Below are positions 5,731-13,433 of a stretch of DNA of 16,920 nt, piece by piece (positions within the stretch are counted from its first letter, which is position 1; every line of letters begins with the position of its first letter). The position numbers and the translations under genes are program-made. The DNA is from Modestobacter sp. (lineage in GTDB: Bacteria > Actinomycetota > Actinomycetes > Mycobacteriales > Geodermatophilaceae): positions 1-16,920 of the forward strand of contig JAOPUQ010000298.1 of NCBI GenBank assembly GCA_025963425.1. The letters are read 5' to 3'. The notes beneath the pieces are model-generated. The model was not told where the DNA came from. It did no database searches and saw only the letters and a program-made list of their open reading frames with translations.

Positions 5731-7231
5731 CCCAGCCGTCGTCTCGCTGCAGGGCATCTCCAAGCGGTACGGGCTCACCACCGTCCTCGACGGCGTCGAC
5801 TTCTCCCTCCAGCCGGGGACCATCACCGGCCTGGTCGGGGAGAACGGAGCGGGGAAGTCGACGCTCATCAAGATTCTCGCGGGCGCCGAGAGCCCGACGG
5901 CCGGACGCGTGGTGCTGGGTGGCGAGCCGCTGCCCAGCACCACCGGTGCGGTGATCCAGGCGGGCCTGAGCGTCATCTACCAGGAGCTCACCGACGTTCC
6001 GGACATGTCCCTGCTGGACAACGTGCTGCTGGGGAACGTCCGCAGCACGGCCGGGGTGCTGCGGCGTGCCGCGAACCGCCGGCGCGCCCTGGACGGGCTG
6101 CGGCGGGTCGGGCTGCAGGACGTCGATCTCCGGACGCCGATCCGCGACCTGACGATCTCGCAGCGCCAGCTGGCGGAGATCGCCCGGTGCCTGGTGCGCG
6201 ACACCCGCGTGCTGGTCCTGGACGAACCGACCTCGGCGCTCCCCGAGCGCGACGTCGAGACCCTGCTCGGCGTCGTCCAGGGGCTCAAGGCCGAGGGGAT
6301 CGCCGTCCTCTACGTGACCCACCACCTCGCCGAGCTCTTCCGGATCGCCGATCGGGTGGTGGTGCTGCGTGACGGTGCGCTGGTCGCGGATGCGCCGCTG
6401 TCCGCGTGGGACGAGCGTTCCCTGGTCACGGCGATGCTCGCCAAGGACCTGGAGAAGGCCTATCCGTGGCAGCCGCGGGAGCTCGGTCCGCGTGTGCTCA
6501 CCGCCACCGACGTGCACGCCCCGGGCGTCCGCGGCAGCTCGGTGACCGCCGCGGCCGGGGAGATCGTGGGCCTCGTCGGGCTGGCCGGGTCCGGCCGCAC
6601 CGAGCTCATGAAGGCGCTCAGCGGCGTGACCCCCAGGTCCGCGGGAACCGTGGAGGTGGACGGCTCCCGGGTCCGGGGCGGCAGCATCGTCGCTGCCCGG
6701 CGGCACGGCGTGCTGTACGCCCCCGAGGACCGCAAGCGGGAAGGCCTCGTGCTCGGCCGGTCCGTGCAGGCGAACATCGCCAGTGGGGACTACGGGCCGA
6801 TCTCCCGGTTCGGGGTGCTCCGGAACGGGGTCGCCACCCGCCGGGCCGAGGAGTTCACCCGGAAGTACGACGTCAAGCTCCGCTCGGTGCACCAGGCGGT
6901 CGGGGAGCTCTCCGGGGGCAACCAGCAGAAGGTCATCCTGGCGCGCGTGGGGGAGCGCTCCCCCCGCGTGGTCTTCCTGGACGACCCGACCCGCGGTGTC
7001 GACGTCGGCGCCAAGTCCGGCATCTACGGACACGTCTTCGCCCTCGCCGAGCAGGGCTCGGCGATCTTCGTCTCCAGTTCCGACACCGACGAGGTGCTCT
7101 CGGTGGCCGACCGGGTCTACGTGCTGCAGGCCGGGCGGATCGTCGGGGAATTCGATCGCGAGCACTTCGACCGCGAACAGATCCTCCACCTGGCAGCGGG
7201 TGGCAACGCCCAGAACGGATTGCAGACATGA
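5717..7231 (+). CDS. ABC transporter ATP-binding protein, double-domain sugar type (RbsA/MglA class)
   Basis: A 504-residue cytosolic ATPase with two fused nucleotide-binding domains that would energise the importer. Domain 1 has Walker A GENGAGKST (41-49), a divergent signature DLTISQRQLAEIAR typical of the class, and Walker B VLVLDEPTSAL with E170. Domain 2 (from about 258) has the degenerate GLAGSGRTE in place of Walker A, a canonical LSGGNQQ (398-404), and FLDDPTRGVDVG, where D423 replaces the usual catalytic Glu. Domain 1 is therefore probably the main hydrolytic site, as in related transporters. The ATG at 5717 overlaps the binding-protein gene by 14 bp, and the stop overlaps the permease start as ATGA. 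Length is normal for the family. Confidence 0.95.
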   Translation: MRSADPAVVSLQGISKRYGLTTVLDGVDFSLQPGTITGLVGENGAGKSTLIKILAGAESPTAGRVVLGGEPLPSTTGAVIQAGLSVIYQELTDVPDMSLLDNVLLGNVRSTAGVLRRAANRRRALDGLRRVGLQDVDLRTPIRDLTISQRQLAEIARCLVRDTRVLVLDEPTSALPERDVETLLGVVQGLKAEGIAVLYVTHHLAELFRIADRVVVLRDGALVADAPLSAWDERSLVTAMLAKDLEKAYPWQPRELGPRVLTATDVHAPGVRGSSVTAAAGEIVGLVGLAGSGRTELMKALSGVTPRSAGTVEVDGSRVRGGSIVAARRHGVLYAPEDRKREGLVLGRSVQANIASGDYGPISRFGVLRNGVATRRAEEFTRKYDVKLRSVHQAVGELSGGNQQKVILARVGERSPRVVFLDDPTRGVDVGAKSGIYGHVFALAEQGSAIFVSSSDTDEVLSVADRVYVLQAGRIVGEFDREHFDREQILHLAAGGNAQNGLQT

Positions 7232-8247
7232 CCCTCACCCAGAACACGACCGGCTCGCCAGGGGCGGTGCGCCCGGAACCGGCCTCCGGTCAGGGGGGCG
7301 TGCGCCGGGCGATGAACAGCAACGTGGCACCGATCGTGGCGGCGCTCGTCGTGGTCTCGGTGGTGCTGTCGGTCTTGTCGCCGGTCTTCCTGACGCCCAA
7401 CAACCTGACGAACATCGTCACCCAGAGCGCGGTGGTCGGCATCGCTGCCGTGGGGGCCACCTTCGTCATCGTCACCGGCGGCATCGACCTGTCGGTGGGC
7501 GCCACCATCGCCCTCGCCGGCCTGCTCGGCGCGATGGTCGGCAAGTCGGTCGACGGATGGGTCGGCATCCTGGCCATCCTGGGGGTGGCCGTGCTGGTGG
7601 GTGCGTTCAACGGCAGCTCGGTGGCGTGGCTGCGGCTGGCGCCGTTCATCGTCACCCTCGCGGTGATGGGCATGACCCGGGGACTGACCCTGCAGTTCAG
7701 CCAGGGACAGTCGGTCTACGACCTGCCCGCGGCGCTGAACTGGCTGGGCAGCGCCGGGGTGCTGGGCATCAAGGTGTCCGCGGTGGTCACCGTCGTGCTC
7801 TTCGCCCTCGCGCACTTCGTCCTCTCCCGGACGACCTTCGGGCACCGGGTGTACGCGGTCGGCGGCAACGCCGAGGCGGCCCGGTTGGCCGGCATCAACG
7901 TCAAGCGGGTCGTTTTCGCGGCCTACGTCATCGCCGGGCTGTGTGCGGGGCTCGCGGCGCTCATCCTGCTGGGCCGCCTCGACTCGGCCACGCCCAACGC
8001 CGGCACGGGCACCGAGCTGCAGGTGATCGCCGCCGTGGTCATCGGTGGCACCAGTCTGTTCGGCGGCAAGGGGAGCATGGTCGGGACCTTCGTCGGGGTG
8101 CTGTTGATCGGGGTCATCAACAACGGCCTGACCCTGCTCAACGTCTCCTCGTTCTGGGTCCAGTTCGTGCAGGGCGCGCTGATCTTCCTGGCCGTCCTGC
8201 TGGACTCCTTCAACACCGGCCGGCTGCGTCGAGCCCAGACGTCGTGA
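7228..8247 (+). CDS. ABC transporter permease (RbsC/XylH family)
   Basis: A 339-residue inner-membrane permease forming the channel of the sugar-type importer. After a polar N-terminal tail of about 28 residues there are roughly nine or ten hydrophobic segments, for example VAPIVAALVVVSVVLSVLS, AVVGIAAVGATFVIVTGG and ALIFLAVLLDSF. Family hallmarks are GGIDLSVGATIALAG, the loop FGHRVYAVGGNAEAARLAGIN that contacts the ATPase, and IGGTSLFGGKGSMVGT. The ATG overlaps the ATPase stop (ATGA, 7228-7231). The stop overlaps the next gene's start as GTGA. The protein appears intact. Confidence 0.95.
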   Translation: MTLTQNTTGSPGAVRPEPASGQGGVRRAMNSNVAPIVAALVVVSVVLSVLSPVFLTPNNLTNIVTQSAVVGIAAVGATFVIVTGGIDLSVGATIALAGLLGAMVGKSVDGWVGILAILGVAVLVGAFNGSSVAWLRLAPFIVTLAVMGMTRGLTLQFSQGQSVYDLPAALNWLGSAGVLGIKVSAVVTVVLFALAHFVLSRTTFGHRVYAVGGNAEAARLAGINVKRVVFAAYVIAGLCAGLAALILLGRLDSATPNAGTGTELQVIAAVVIGGTSLFGGKGSMVGTFVGVLLIGVINNGLTLLNVSSFWVQFVQGALIFLAVLLDSFNTGRLRRAQTS

Positions 8248-9170
8248 CGCCGGGGGCAGGCTTCCGGCGCTGGGGGGCGCACGTCTCCAACTGGGGTCGC
8301 TGGGGCCGGGAGGACCGTCTGGGGACGCTCAACCTGATCCGACCCGGACATCGTGCGGCGGCGGGCCGGCTCATCGTGACGGGCGAGGTCGTCCCCCTGG
8401 GCCTGGAGTTCAATGCGGACGGCCCGCAGCCGACCGGTGGACTGCGCCCCAACACGCAGCACGTGATGACGAGGACCGGCGCCGCGGAGCCGGCCGTCGG
8501 GGGATTCCAGTACACCGACGACCTCGTGCTCATGCACACCCAGTGCGCGACCCAGATCGACGGCCTGGCCCACGTCGCCTACGACGGCCTGCTCTACAAC
8601 GGACACCCGGTGAGCACGGTGACCACCGACGGTGCCGCGGTGCTCGGGGTCGAGGGTTTCCGGTCGGGGATCCAGGGGCGGGGGGTGTTGGCGGACCTGC
8701 CCCGTCACCTCGGCGTCGAACGACTGCTGCCCGAGCAGGAGATCGGTCGCGCCACCCTGGAGTCGTGCCTGGACGCGCAGGGGGTCGAGGTGGCCGCGGG
8801 CGACATCGTGCTCATCCGGACCGGCTGGATGCAGGTGTTCCTCGTGGACGGCGACCGGGCCGGTTACCTGTCGACGGAGCCGGGCATCGGACTGGACACC
8901 ACGGCGTGGCTGCACGAGCGGGGCGTCTCGTTCCTGGCGAGTGACAACTGGGCCGTCGAGGTCGTTCCCGCCGGGCCTCGCGAGGAGGACATGCCCGTGC
9001 ACTGCGTCCTGGTGCGGGACATGGGGATGCCGCTCGGTGAGATGTTCGACCTGGAGGCGCTCGCCGACCACTGCGCCAGAACGGCGCGCTGGGAGTTCTG
9101 GTTCAGTTGCCACCCGCTCCCCATCACCGGCGGCGTCGGCTCGCCGGTGGCTCCGGTGGCGACGTTCTGA
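8244..9170 (+). CDS. Cyclase-family (kynurenine-formamidase-like) metal hydrolase
   Basis: A 308-residue protein of the putative-cyclase superfamily, whose characterised members hydrolyse amides, lactams or similar rings (kynurenine formamidase, isatin hydrolase). Starting at the GTG at 8244 it reads GAHVSNWGRWGREDRLGTLNLI, then the metal-site region HTQCATQIDGLAHVAYDG with H98, D106 and H110. Position 104 is Gln where KynB-like enzymes have His in HxGTHxD; this variant occurs in a separate branch of the family. Later conserved pieces are RTGWMQVF, FLASDNWAVE and H253. It starts inside the permease stop (GTGA) and is the last gene of the importer operon, so it probably acts on the imported compound, perhaps opening a lactone or amide. 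The substrate is not known. No signal peptide is visible, so a cytosolic location is likely. Confidence 0.85.
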   Translation: MTPGAGFRRWGAHVSNWGRWGREDRLGTLNLIRPGHRAAAGRLIVTGEVVPLGLEFNADGPQPTGGLRPNTQHVMTRTGAAEPAVGGFQYTDDLVLMHTQCATQIDGLAHVAYDGLLYNGHPVSTVTTDGAAVLGVEGFRSGIQGRGVLADLPRHLGVERLLPEQEIGRATLESCLDAQGVEVAAGDIVLIRTGWMQVFLVDGDRAGYLSTEPGIGLDTTAWLHERGVSFLASDNWAVEVVPAGPREEDMPVHCVLVRDMGMPLGEMFDLEALADHCARTARWEFWFSCHPLPITGGVGSPVAPVATF

Positions 9171-9284
9171 GCCCTCCGCTCCGGCCTGCCCCGGTGCACG
9201 GGCCCGATCCGTTGGGCGAGAGCGCTGCTGGAACCGGGGCGGGCGGTACCGGCTCGCGCGCGCAGGAGCACCCACCCGTGCCCT

Positions 9285-9290
9285 TAGGCT
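9285..9290 (+). promoter_or_regulatory. Probable -10 box of the TetR gene
   Basis: TAGGCT matches the actinobacterial TANNNT -10 pattern and lies 28 nt before the chosen GTG start of the regulator. No good -35 is visible. Transcription starting around 9297 would leave a leader of about 22 nt containing the GGAGGAG ribosome site. Two in-frame GTG codons at 9292 and 9295 are possible but poorly placed alternative starts. The rest of 9171-9318 shows no gene. Confidence 0.4.
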
Positions 9291-9318
9291 CGTGGTGTCC
9301 GTCGAGGCTGGAGGAGTC

Positions 9319-10008
9319 GTGACCGCACATCCGACCGAGATCGACCCGCCCGCCGGTCCGGCCGGTGCGGGCCTGACGACGGCGGGGCCCGAGCGGACCA
9401 GGGACGCCGAGCGCACCCGGGCAGAGATCCTCGCCGTCGCCACCCGCGAGTTCGCCGACCAGGGGTACGCCGGTGCCCGGGTGGACGAGATTGCTGCCAA
9501 GACGAGCACGACGAAGCGGATGATCTATTACTACTTCGGCGGCAAGGAGCAGCTCTACGTCACCGTCCTGGAGCAGGCCTACACCCGGATCCGCGGCCTG
9601 GAGCAGCAGCTCGACGTCGAGCACCTCGACCCGGTGGCCGCGATCCGGGAGCTGGCCGGCCTCACCTTCGACCACCATGAATCCCATCCGGACTTCATCC
9701 GCCTGGTCAGCATCGAGAACATCCATCGCGCCGAGCACATCGCCCGCTCCGACGTGCTCTCCGGGCTTGCCAACCCGGCACTGGACGTGCTCGGCGCCAT
9801 CCTGGCCCGGGGGCGTGACGCCGGGCTGTTCCGTGCGGACGTCGACGCACTCGACGTGCACCAGGTGATCAGTGCCTTCTGCGTCTTCCGTACGGCCAAC
9901 CGGCACACCTTCGGCGCGATCTTCGGTCGTGACCTGCTCGACCCGGCTCGACGCGGGCACCAGCGACAGATGCTGGGCGACCTCGTCGTCGCCTTCCTGA
10001 CCTCCTGA
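9319..10008 (+). CDS. TetR/AcrR-family transcriptional regulator
   Basis: A 229-residue cytosolic repressor-type protein. After a Pro/Gly/Ala-rich tail of about 28 residues comes the TetR DNA-binding domain: RTRAEILAVATREFADQGYAG, then VDEIAAKTSTTKRMIYYYFGGKEQLY (HTH about residues 54-73). The C-terminal ligand domain contains DPVAAIRELAGLTFDHHESHPDF and ISAFCVFRTANRHTFGAIF, which resembles regulators of aromatic and related catabolic genes. The GTG at 9319 follows GGAGGAG at 9310-9316. The gene sits between the importer operon and the MFS gene, directly upstream of operator block B, making it the most likely controller of the shared promoters. Ligand and operator are inferred, not shown. Its separate promoter suggests expression independent of the importer operon. 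Confidence 0.92.
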   Translation: MTAHPTEIDPPAGPAGAGLTTAGPERTRDAERTRAEILAVATREFADQGYAGARVDEIAAKTSTTKRMIYYYFGGKEQLYVTVLEQAYTRIRGLEQQLDVEHLDPVAAIRELAGLTFDHHESHPDFIRLVSIENIHRAEHIARSDVLSGLANPALDVLGAILARGRDAGLFRADVDALDVHQVISAFCVFRTANRHTFGAIFGRDLLDPARRGHQRQMLGDLVVAFLTS

Positions 10009-10160
10009 ACCGAGGGCCGCGCGTCTGCTGACCACCCCCGCTCCCCGGGTCCGGACCGCGGGACGCGGGGCCGTCGAGCACTACCTCGGCCGCCACCAGG
10101 GCTTCCGCCGCCGGTGAGCGCTGCGCGCGGGAGAGCCCGGACATCCTCATGGGCTGATGC

Positions 10161-10214
10161 TTGACAGGGTGACTCGTATCACCTCACCATTTAGTACATA
10201 ACCAGTCGGTACAT
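10161..10214 (+). promoter_or_regulatory. Promoter/operator block B, upstream of the MFS transporter
   Basis: TTGACA (10161-10166) and CACCAT (10185-10190) form a possible -35/-10 pair with 18-bp spacing, identical to block A at 4446-4499. The spacer holds the inverted repeat GGTGA-N6-TCACC (10168-10183). TCACCTCACCAT is conserved at 10179-10190, followed by TAGTACATAACCAG and GGTACAT (10208-10214). Bases between the conserved elements differ from block A, so TTGACA, GGTGA, TCACCTCACCAT, GTAC, TAACCA and GTACAT look like the constrained parts. Two direct GTACAT copies lie 15 bp apart, about one and a half helical turns. Confidence 0.7.
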
Positions 10215-10288
10215 CAGCCGCTGGGAGCGACGCACCCGCCCCCGGGCCGGGTGAGCAAGAGGCCGGGACCCCGGCCACCGCGCGCACA

Positions 10289-10321
10289 GCACCGCAGAGC
10301 CGCACCGCAGAGCCGCACCGC
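10289..10321 (+). repeat. 13-bp tandem repeat in the transporter leader
   Basis: The unit GCACCGCAGAGCC occurs at 10289-10301 and 10302-10314, followed by a partial third copy GCACCGC (10315-10321). It lies in the presumed untranslated leader about 80-110 nt before the MFS start codon. It could be replication slippage or could affect leader folding. No function is evident. Confidence 0.7.
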
Positions 10322-10402
10322 TGACCGCCCCCGCACCCGGGCCCTGCCCGGCCGTCCCCCGGCACGACGAGATCGCTGCCGCCGGCACTCCCAGGAGACC
10401 CC

Positions 10403-11752
10403 ATGAGCACTCCCACCGCCCCCGGCGGGATGACCGACCAGCCCATTCCGCGCAAGGCCGCGCTCGCCAGCTTCCTCGGCAGCATGCTGGAGTACTACGA
10501 CTTCTTCATCTACGGGGCCGCCGCGGGGCTGATCTTCCCGCGGGTGTTCTTCCCCGACAACGACCCCCACACCGCCACGTTGATCTCGCTGGCCACCTTC
10601 GGTGTCGCCTACGTCGCGCGGCCGCTCGGCGCCGTCGTCGTCGGGCACTTCGGCGACAAGCTCGGTCGCCGCAAGATGCTGGTGCTGACGCTGCTGATGA
10701 TGGGCGTCTCGACCTTCCTGATCGGCGCACTGCCGTCCTACGCCGCCATCGGGGTGACCGCACCGGTGCTCCTGGTCCTGCTGCGCGTCCTGCAGGGGCT
10801 CTCCGCCGCCGGCGAGCAGAGCGGGGCCAACTCGCTGACGATGGAGCACGCCCCGGAAGGGCGCCGCGGCTTCTTCACCAGCTTCACCCTCAGCGGCACC
10901 CAGGCCGGCGCCATCCTCGCCACCCTGGTCTTCATCCCGGTCGCCGCGCTGCCGGACGAGCAGCTGTTCAGCTGGGGCTGGCGGATCCCGTTCTTCGCCT
11001 CCGTCGCCGTGGTCGCGGTCGGCTACTGGGTGCGGCGCAGCCTCCCCGAGGCGCCCGCGTTCGAGGAGGTGGAGGAGGCCCATGCCGTCGCCGCCCTGCC
11101 GGTGGCGGCGCTCTTCCGGGACCACTTCCCGAGCGTCATCCGGGTCATCCTCTGCGCGCTGGTCTCCGTCGTCAGCACCGTCTTCGGCACCTGGTCGATC
11201 GCCCACGCCACCACCGTGCTGGGGCTGGAACGGTCGACCTTCCTGTGGGTCATCGTGCTGGCCAACGTCGTCGCCCTCGGGGCCATCCCGCTGTGGGCCA
11301 GGCTGTCCGACCGGATCGGCCGCCGGCCGGTCTTCGCCTTCGGGGCCTTCGGCTCCGCGGTGATGGCCTTCCCGTTCCTCTGGGCGCTGCAGCGCGGTGA
11401 CTTCCCGCTGATCTTCCTGTTCGGTGCGCTGCTCTCCGGGCTGGTCTACTCCGCGGCCAACGGTGTCTGGCCCTCGCTGTACGGCGAGATGTTCGACACC
11501 CGGGTCCGCTACTCCGGCATGGCCATCGGCACCCAGATCGGCTTCGCCCTGGGCGGTTTCTCCCCGGCCATCGCCGCCGGCATCGTCGGGGACGGCCCGA
11601 GCGGCTGGCTGCCGGTCGCGTTCCTCACCGCCGGCGCGGCGACCGTCGCCGGGCTGTGCGTTCTGACCGCCCGGGAGACCGCGCACGTCCCGCTCGCCGA
11701 GCTCGGCGGCAAGCCGGCGCAGGCCCTGCGGCGCCAGCTGGCCGACGCCTGA
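10403..11752 (+). CDS. MFS transporter, metabolite:H+ symporter family (ShiA/KgtP-like)
   Basis: A 449-residue inner-membrane symporter. The N-terminus KAALASFLGSMLEYYDFFIYGAAAGLIFPRVFFP is characteristic of the MHS branch that takes up shikimate, alpha-ketoglutarate, proline-betaine or similar solutes. MFS motif A is clear as GHFGDKLGRRKMLV, and a related sequence appears at the second-half start (ARLSDRIGRRPVFAFG). About twelve hydrophobic segments can be counted. QGLSAAGEQSGANSLTMEHAP is another family hallmark. The ATG at 10403 has AGGAGA 4-5 nt upstream. Its promoter shares a 54-bp block with the ABC importer operon, and with catabolic shikimate genes nearby a shikimate or quinate role is the best guess. 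Other small carboxylates remain possible. Confidence 0.92.
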   Translation: MSTPTAPGGMTDQPIPRKAALASFLGSMLEYYDFFIYGAAAGLIFPRVFFPDNDPHTATLISLATFGVAYVARPLGAVVVGHFGDKLGRRKMLVLTLLMMGVSTFLIGALPSYAAIGVTAPVLLVLLRVLQGLSAAGEQSGANSLTMEHAPEGRRGFFTSFTLSGTQAGAILATLVFIPVAALPDEQLFSWGWRIPFFASVAVVAVGYWVRRSLPEAPAFEEVEEAHAVAALPVAALFRDHFPSVIRVILCALVSVVSTVFGTWSIAHATTVLGLERSTFLWVIVLANVVALGAIPLWARLSDRIGRRPVFAFGAFGSAVMAFPFLWALQRGDFPLIFLFGALLSGLVYSAANGVWPSLYGEMFDTRVRYSGMAIGTQIGFALGGFSPAIAAGIVGDGPSGWLPVAFLTAGAATVAGLCVLTARETAHVPLAELGGKPAQALRRQLADA

Positions 11753-11771
11753 CAACCGGCCCACCGCGGGC

Positions 11772-11790
11772 CCCCGGCCGATGGCCGGGG
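11772..11790 (+). terminator. GC hairpin after the MFS gene, possible terminator
   Basis: A perfect 8-bp stem CCCCGGCC / GGCCGGGG closes on a 3-nt GAT loop, 20 bp after the transporter stop codon. No T-rich tail follows, so termination may be weak or the hairpin may act as a processing barrier between the transporter and esterase genes. The esterase ribosome site (GGAGGAA, about 11809-11815) follows within 25 bp. Confidence 0.4.
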
Positions 11791-11818
11791 CCCGCTCCGT
11801 CCGCCCCCGGAGGAACGC

Positions 11819-13291
11819 ATGTCCGACCTGGTCGTCCGCACCGCCGCCGGCCCCGTCGCCGGCCGGGTCGCCGACGGCATCCGCAGCTGGCGCGGCGTGC
11901 CGTACGCCGGGACCGAGCGGTTCGGCCCGGCCGGGCCCCCGGTCCCCTGGTCGACACCGCGGGATGCGACCGGGCCCGGCCCGGTGGCGGTGCAGACCAC
12001 GCCGGCCGGGGAGCTGGTCGGCACCGAGGACTGCCTCACCCTCGACGTCTACGCCCCCGCGCGGGCCGACGGACCGCTGCCGGTGCTGTTCTGGGTGCAC
12101 GGCGGCGCGTTCCTCACCGGTGCCGCCGCCGACTACGACGGGACGACGCTGGCCGCCGCCGGTCCGGTGGTCGTCGTCGCCGTCTCCTACCGGCTGGGTC
12201 CCTTCGGCTTCCTCCAGCTGGGCACCGCCCGGGAGCCCGAGCCCAGCCCCGCGGTCACCGACCTCGTGGCTGCGCTGGACTGGGTGGACCGCGAGGTGGC
12301 CGCCTTCGGTGGGGACCCCGGACGGGTGACCCTGGTCGGGCAGTCGGCGGGGGCCAGCCTGGTCTGCGCGCTACTGGCCACCGAGGCGGGTCGCCGCGCC
12401 CGCGCGGCCATCGCCCTGTCGGTCGGCGGACCGCCGCTGCACCCGGCCGAGAGCGTGGACGTCACCGGCCGGGTGCTCGCCGAGCTCGGGCCGGCCCGCA
12501 CCGACGTCGCCGCCCTGCGTGGCCTGCCGGTCGCGACGGTCGTCGACGCGGCCACCGCGGTGGCCCGGTCCTCCCGCCGGCAGCGGCTGGGGGGAGTGGT
12601 GTGGGGTCCGGTGGTCGACGGACGGGTGCTGCCCGCGCGGCCCGGCGACGTGGTGGCCGCCGGTGCGCTGCGGGACACCGCCCTGTGGTTCGGGTCCTGC
12701 CGCGACGAGATGACGATGTTCCTGCGGGGTGGTGCCGACGACGCGGTCGCCGTGGCCCGTGGCCGGATCGGCGACGCGGCGTTCGACCGGTTGCTCGGGG
12801 TCTACGCGGCCACGGCGGAGCCCGGGGAGGACGTCGTCCAGGCGCTGCTGACCGACGAGATGTGGGTGCGCCCGGTCGAGTCGATGGCCCGGGCCCAGGC
12901 CGCCGCCGGAGGCCGGGCGTGGCTCAGCCGGTTCGACCACGCCCCCGCACTGGCGCCCTTCGACGTCCTGGGCCCGACGCACGGGGCGGACAACGCCTGC
13001 CTGTGGGCCGCCCGGGGTCGCTTCGTCGAACGGCCGTTGCTGGCCCGGCCGGCTGCGGTCATGGGCGCGGCCGACGAGGTGGTGGCCGGTGTCCTGCAGA
13101 GCGCGGTCCTCGGCCTGGTGCGCACCGGGTCCCCGGCGGTCGGGTCGCTGCGCGACTGGCCGCCGTACGAGCCCACCCGGGGTGTGATCGCGGTCCTCGA
13201 CGCACGGAGCCGGGTCGTTGCCGCTCCGGGCGCCGACCGCAGGCGCGCCTGGGCGGCCGTCGAGGGTGCGGGGGTACCGGCGGGGGCGTGA
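11819..13291 (+). CDS. Type-B carboxylesterase
   Basis: A 490-residue alpha/beta-hydrolase of the carboxylesterase/lipase type-B family, hydrolysing carboxylic esters. Conserved pieces in order: WRGVPYAGTERFG, EDCLTLDVYAP (70-80), oxyanion-hole HGGAF (94-98), nucleophile elbow GQSAG with S176 (Gln replaces the common Glu of GESAG), acid E297 in GSCRDEMTMF, and H388 in PTHGADN. The triad Ser-Glu-His is thus complete. Length is normal for bacterial members. No signal peptide is seen, so it is probably cytosolic. The ATG at 11819 has GGAGGAA at good spacing. It follows the MFS gene by 66 bp and may be cotranscribed. In this context it could cleave quinate or shikimate esters such as chlorogenate after import, but this is inferred only from position. 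Confidence 0.9.
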   Translation: MSDLVVRTAAGPVAGRVADGIRSWRGVPYAGTERFGPAGPPVPWSTPRDATGPGPVAVQTTPAGELVGTEDCLTLDVYAPARADGPLPVLFWVHGGAFLTGAAADYDGTTLAAAGPVVVVAVSYRLGPFGFLQLGTAREPEPSPAVTDLVAALDWVDREVAAFGGDPGRVTLVGQSAGASLVCALLATEAGRRARAAIALSVGGPPLHPAESVDVTGRVLAELGPARTDVAALRGLPVATVVDAATAVARSSRRQRLGGVVWGPVVDGRVLPARPGDVVAAGALRDTALWFGSCRDEMTMFLRGGADDAVAVARGRIGDAAFDRLLGVYAATAEPGEDVVQALLTDEMWVRPVESMARAQAAAGGRAWLSRFDHAPALAPFDVLGPTHGADNACLWAARGRFVERPLLARPAAVMGAADEVVAGVLQSAVLGLVRTGSPAVGSLRDWPPYEPTRGVIAVLDARSRVVAAPGADRRRAWAAVEGAGVPAGA

Positions 13292-13433
13292 GCCCGGGAC
13301 CTGAGCGGCCGAGACGACTACTGCCTGCGACGGCACGAGCCCGGGCCCGATCGGTCGTCGACTGCCTTCCGTCATCGGGTGGACCCTCCACGCATCCTCA
13401 GCTGCCTCACCTGCCATGCGCAGGAGAAGTCCC

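Larger units (their letters stand above)
10009..10402 (+). promoter_or_regulatory. Intergenic region upstream of the MFS transporter gene
   Basis: A 394-bp stretch without a supported gene. It contains promoter/operator block B (10161-10214), a leader of about 190-205 nt, a 13-bp tandem repeat (10289-10321) and the AGGAGA ribosome site (10393-10398) of the transporter. A short open stretch ending at the TGA near 10119 would encode LLTTPAPRVRT...HYLGRHQGFRRR; it has no start or ribosome site and no recognisable family, so it was not called. Confidence 0.6.

Noticed and set aside
4234..5976. Minus-strand open frame of 580 codons opposite the binding-protein gene
   Set aside because: It covers a promoter region and the antisense of the lipoprotein and ATPase genes; no family resemblance or ribosome site was seen.
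9292..9297. Leaderless GTG start of the TetR gene just after TAGGCT
   Set aside because: These GTG codons lie only 1-4 nt after the -10 box, too close for a usual transcription start, while the GTG at 9319 has a strong GGAGGAG site.
10025..10120. Possible gene remnant ending HYLGRHQGFRRR before a TGA
   Set aside because: No start codon with a ribosome site, no recognisable family and only about 30 codons; could be chance in GC-rich DNA.
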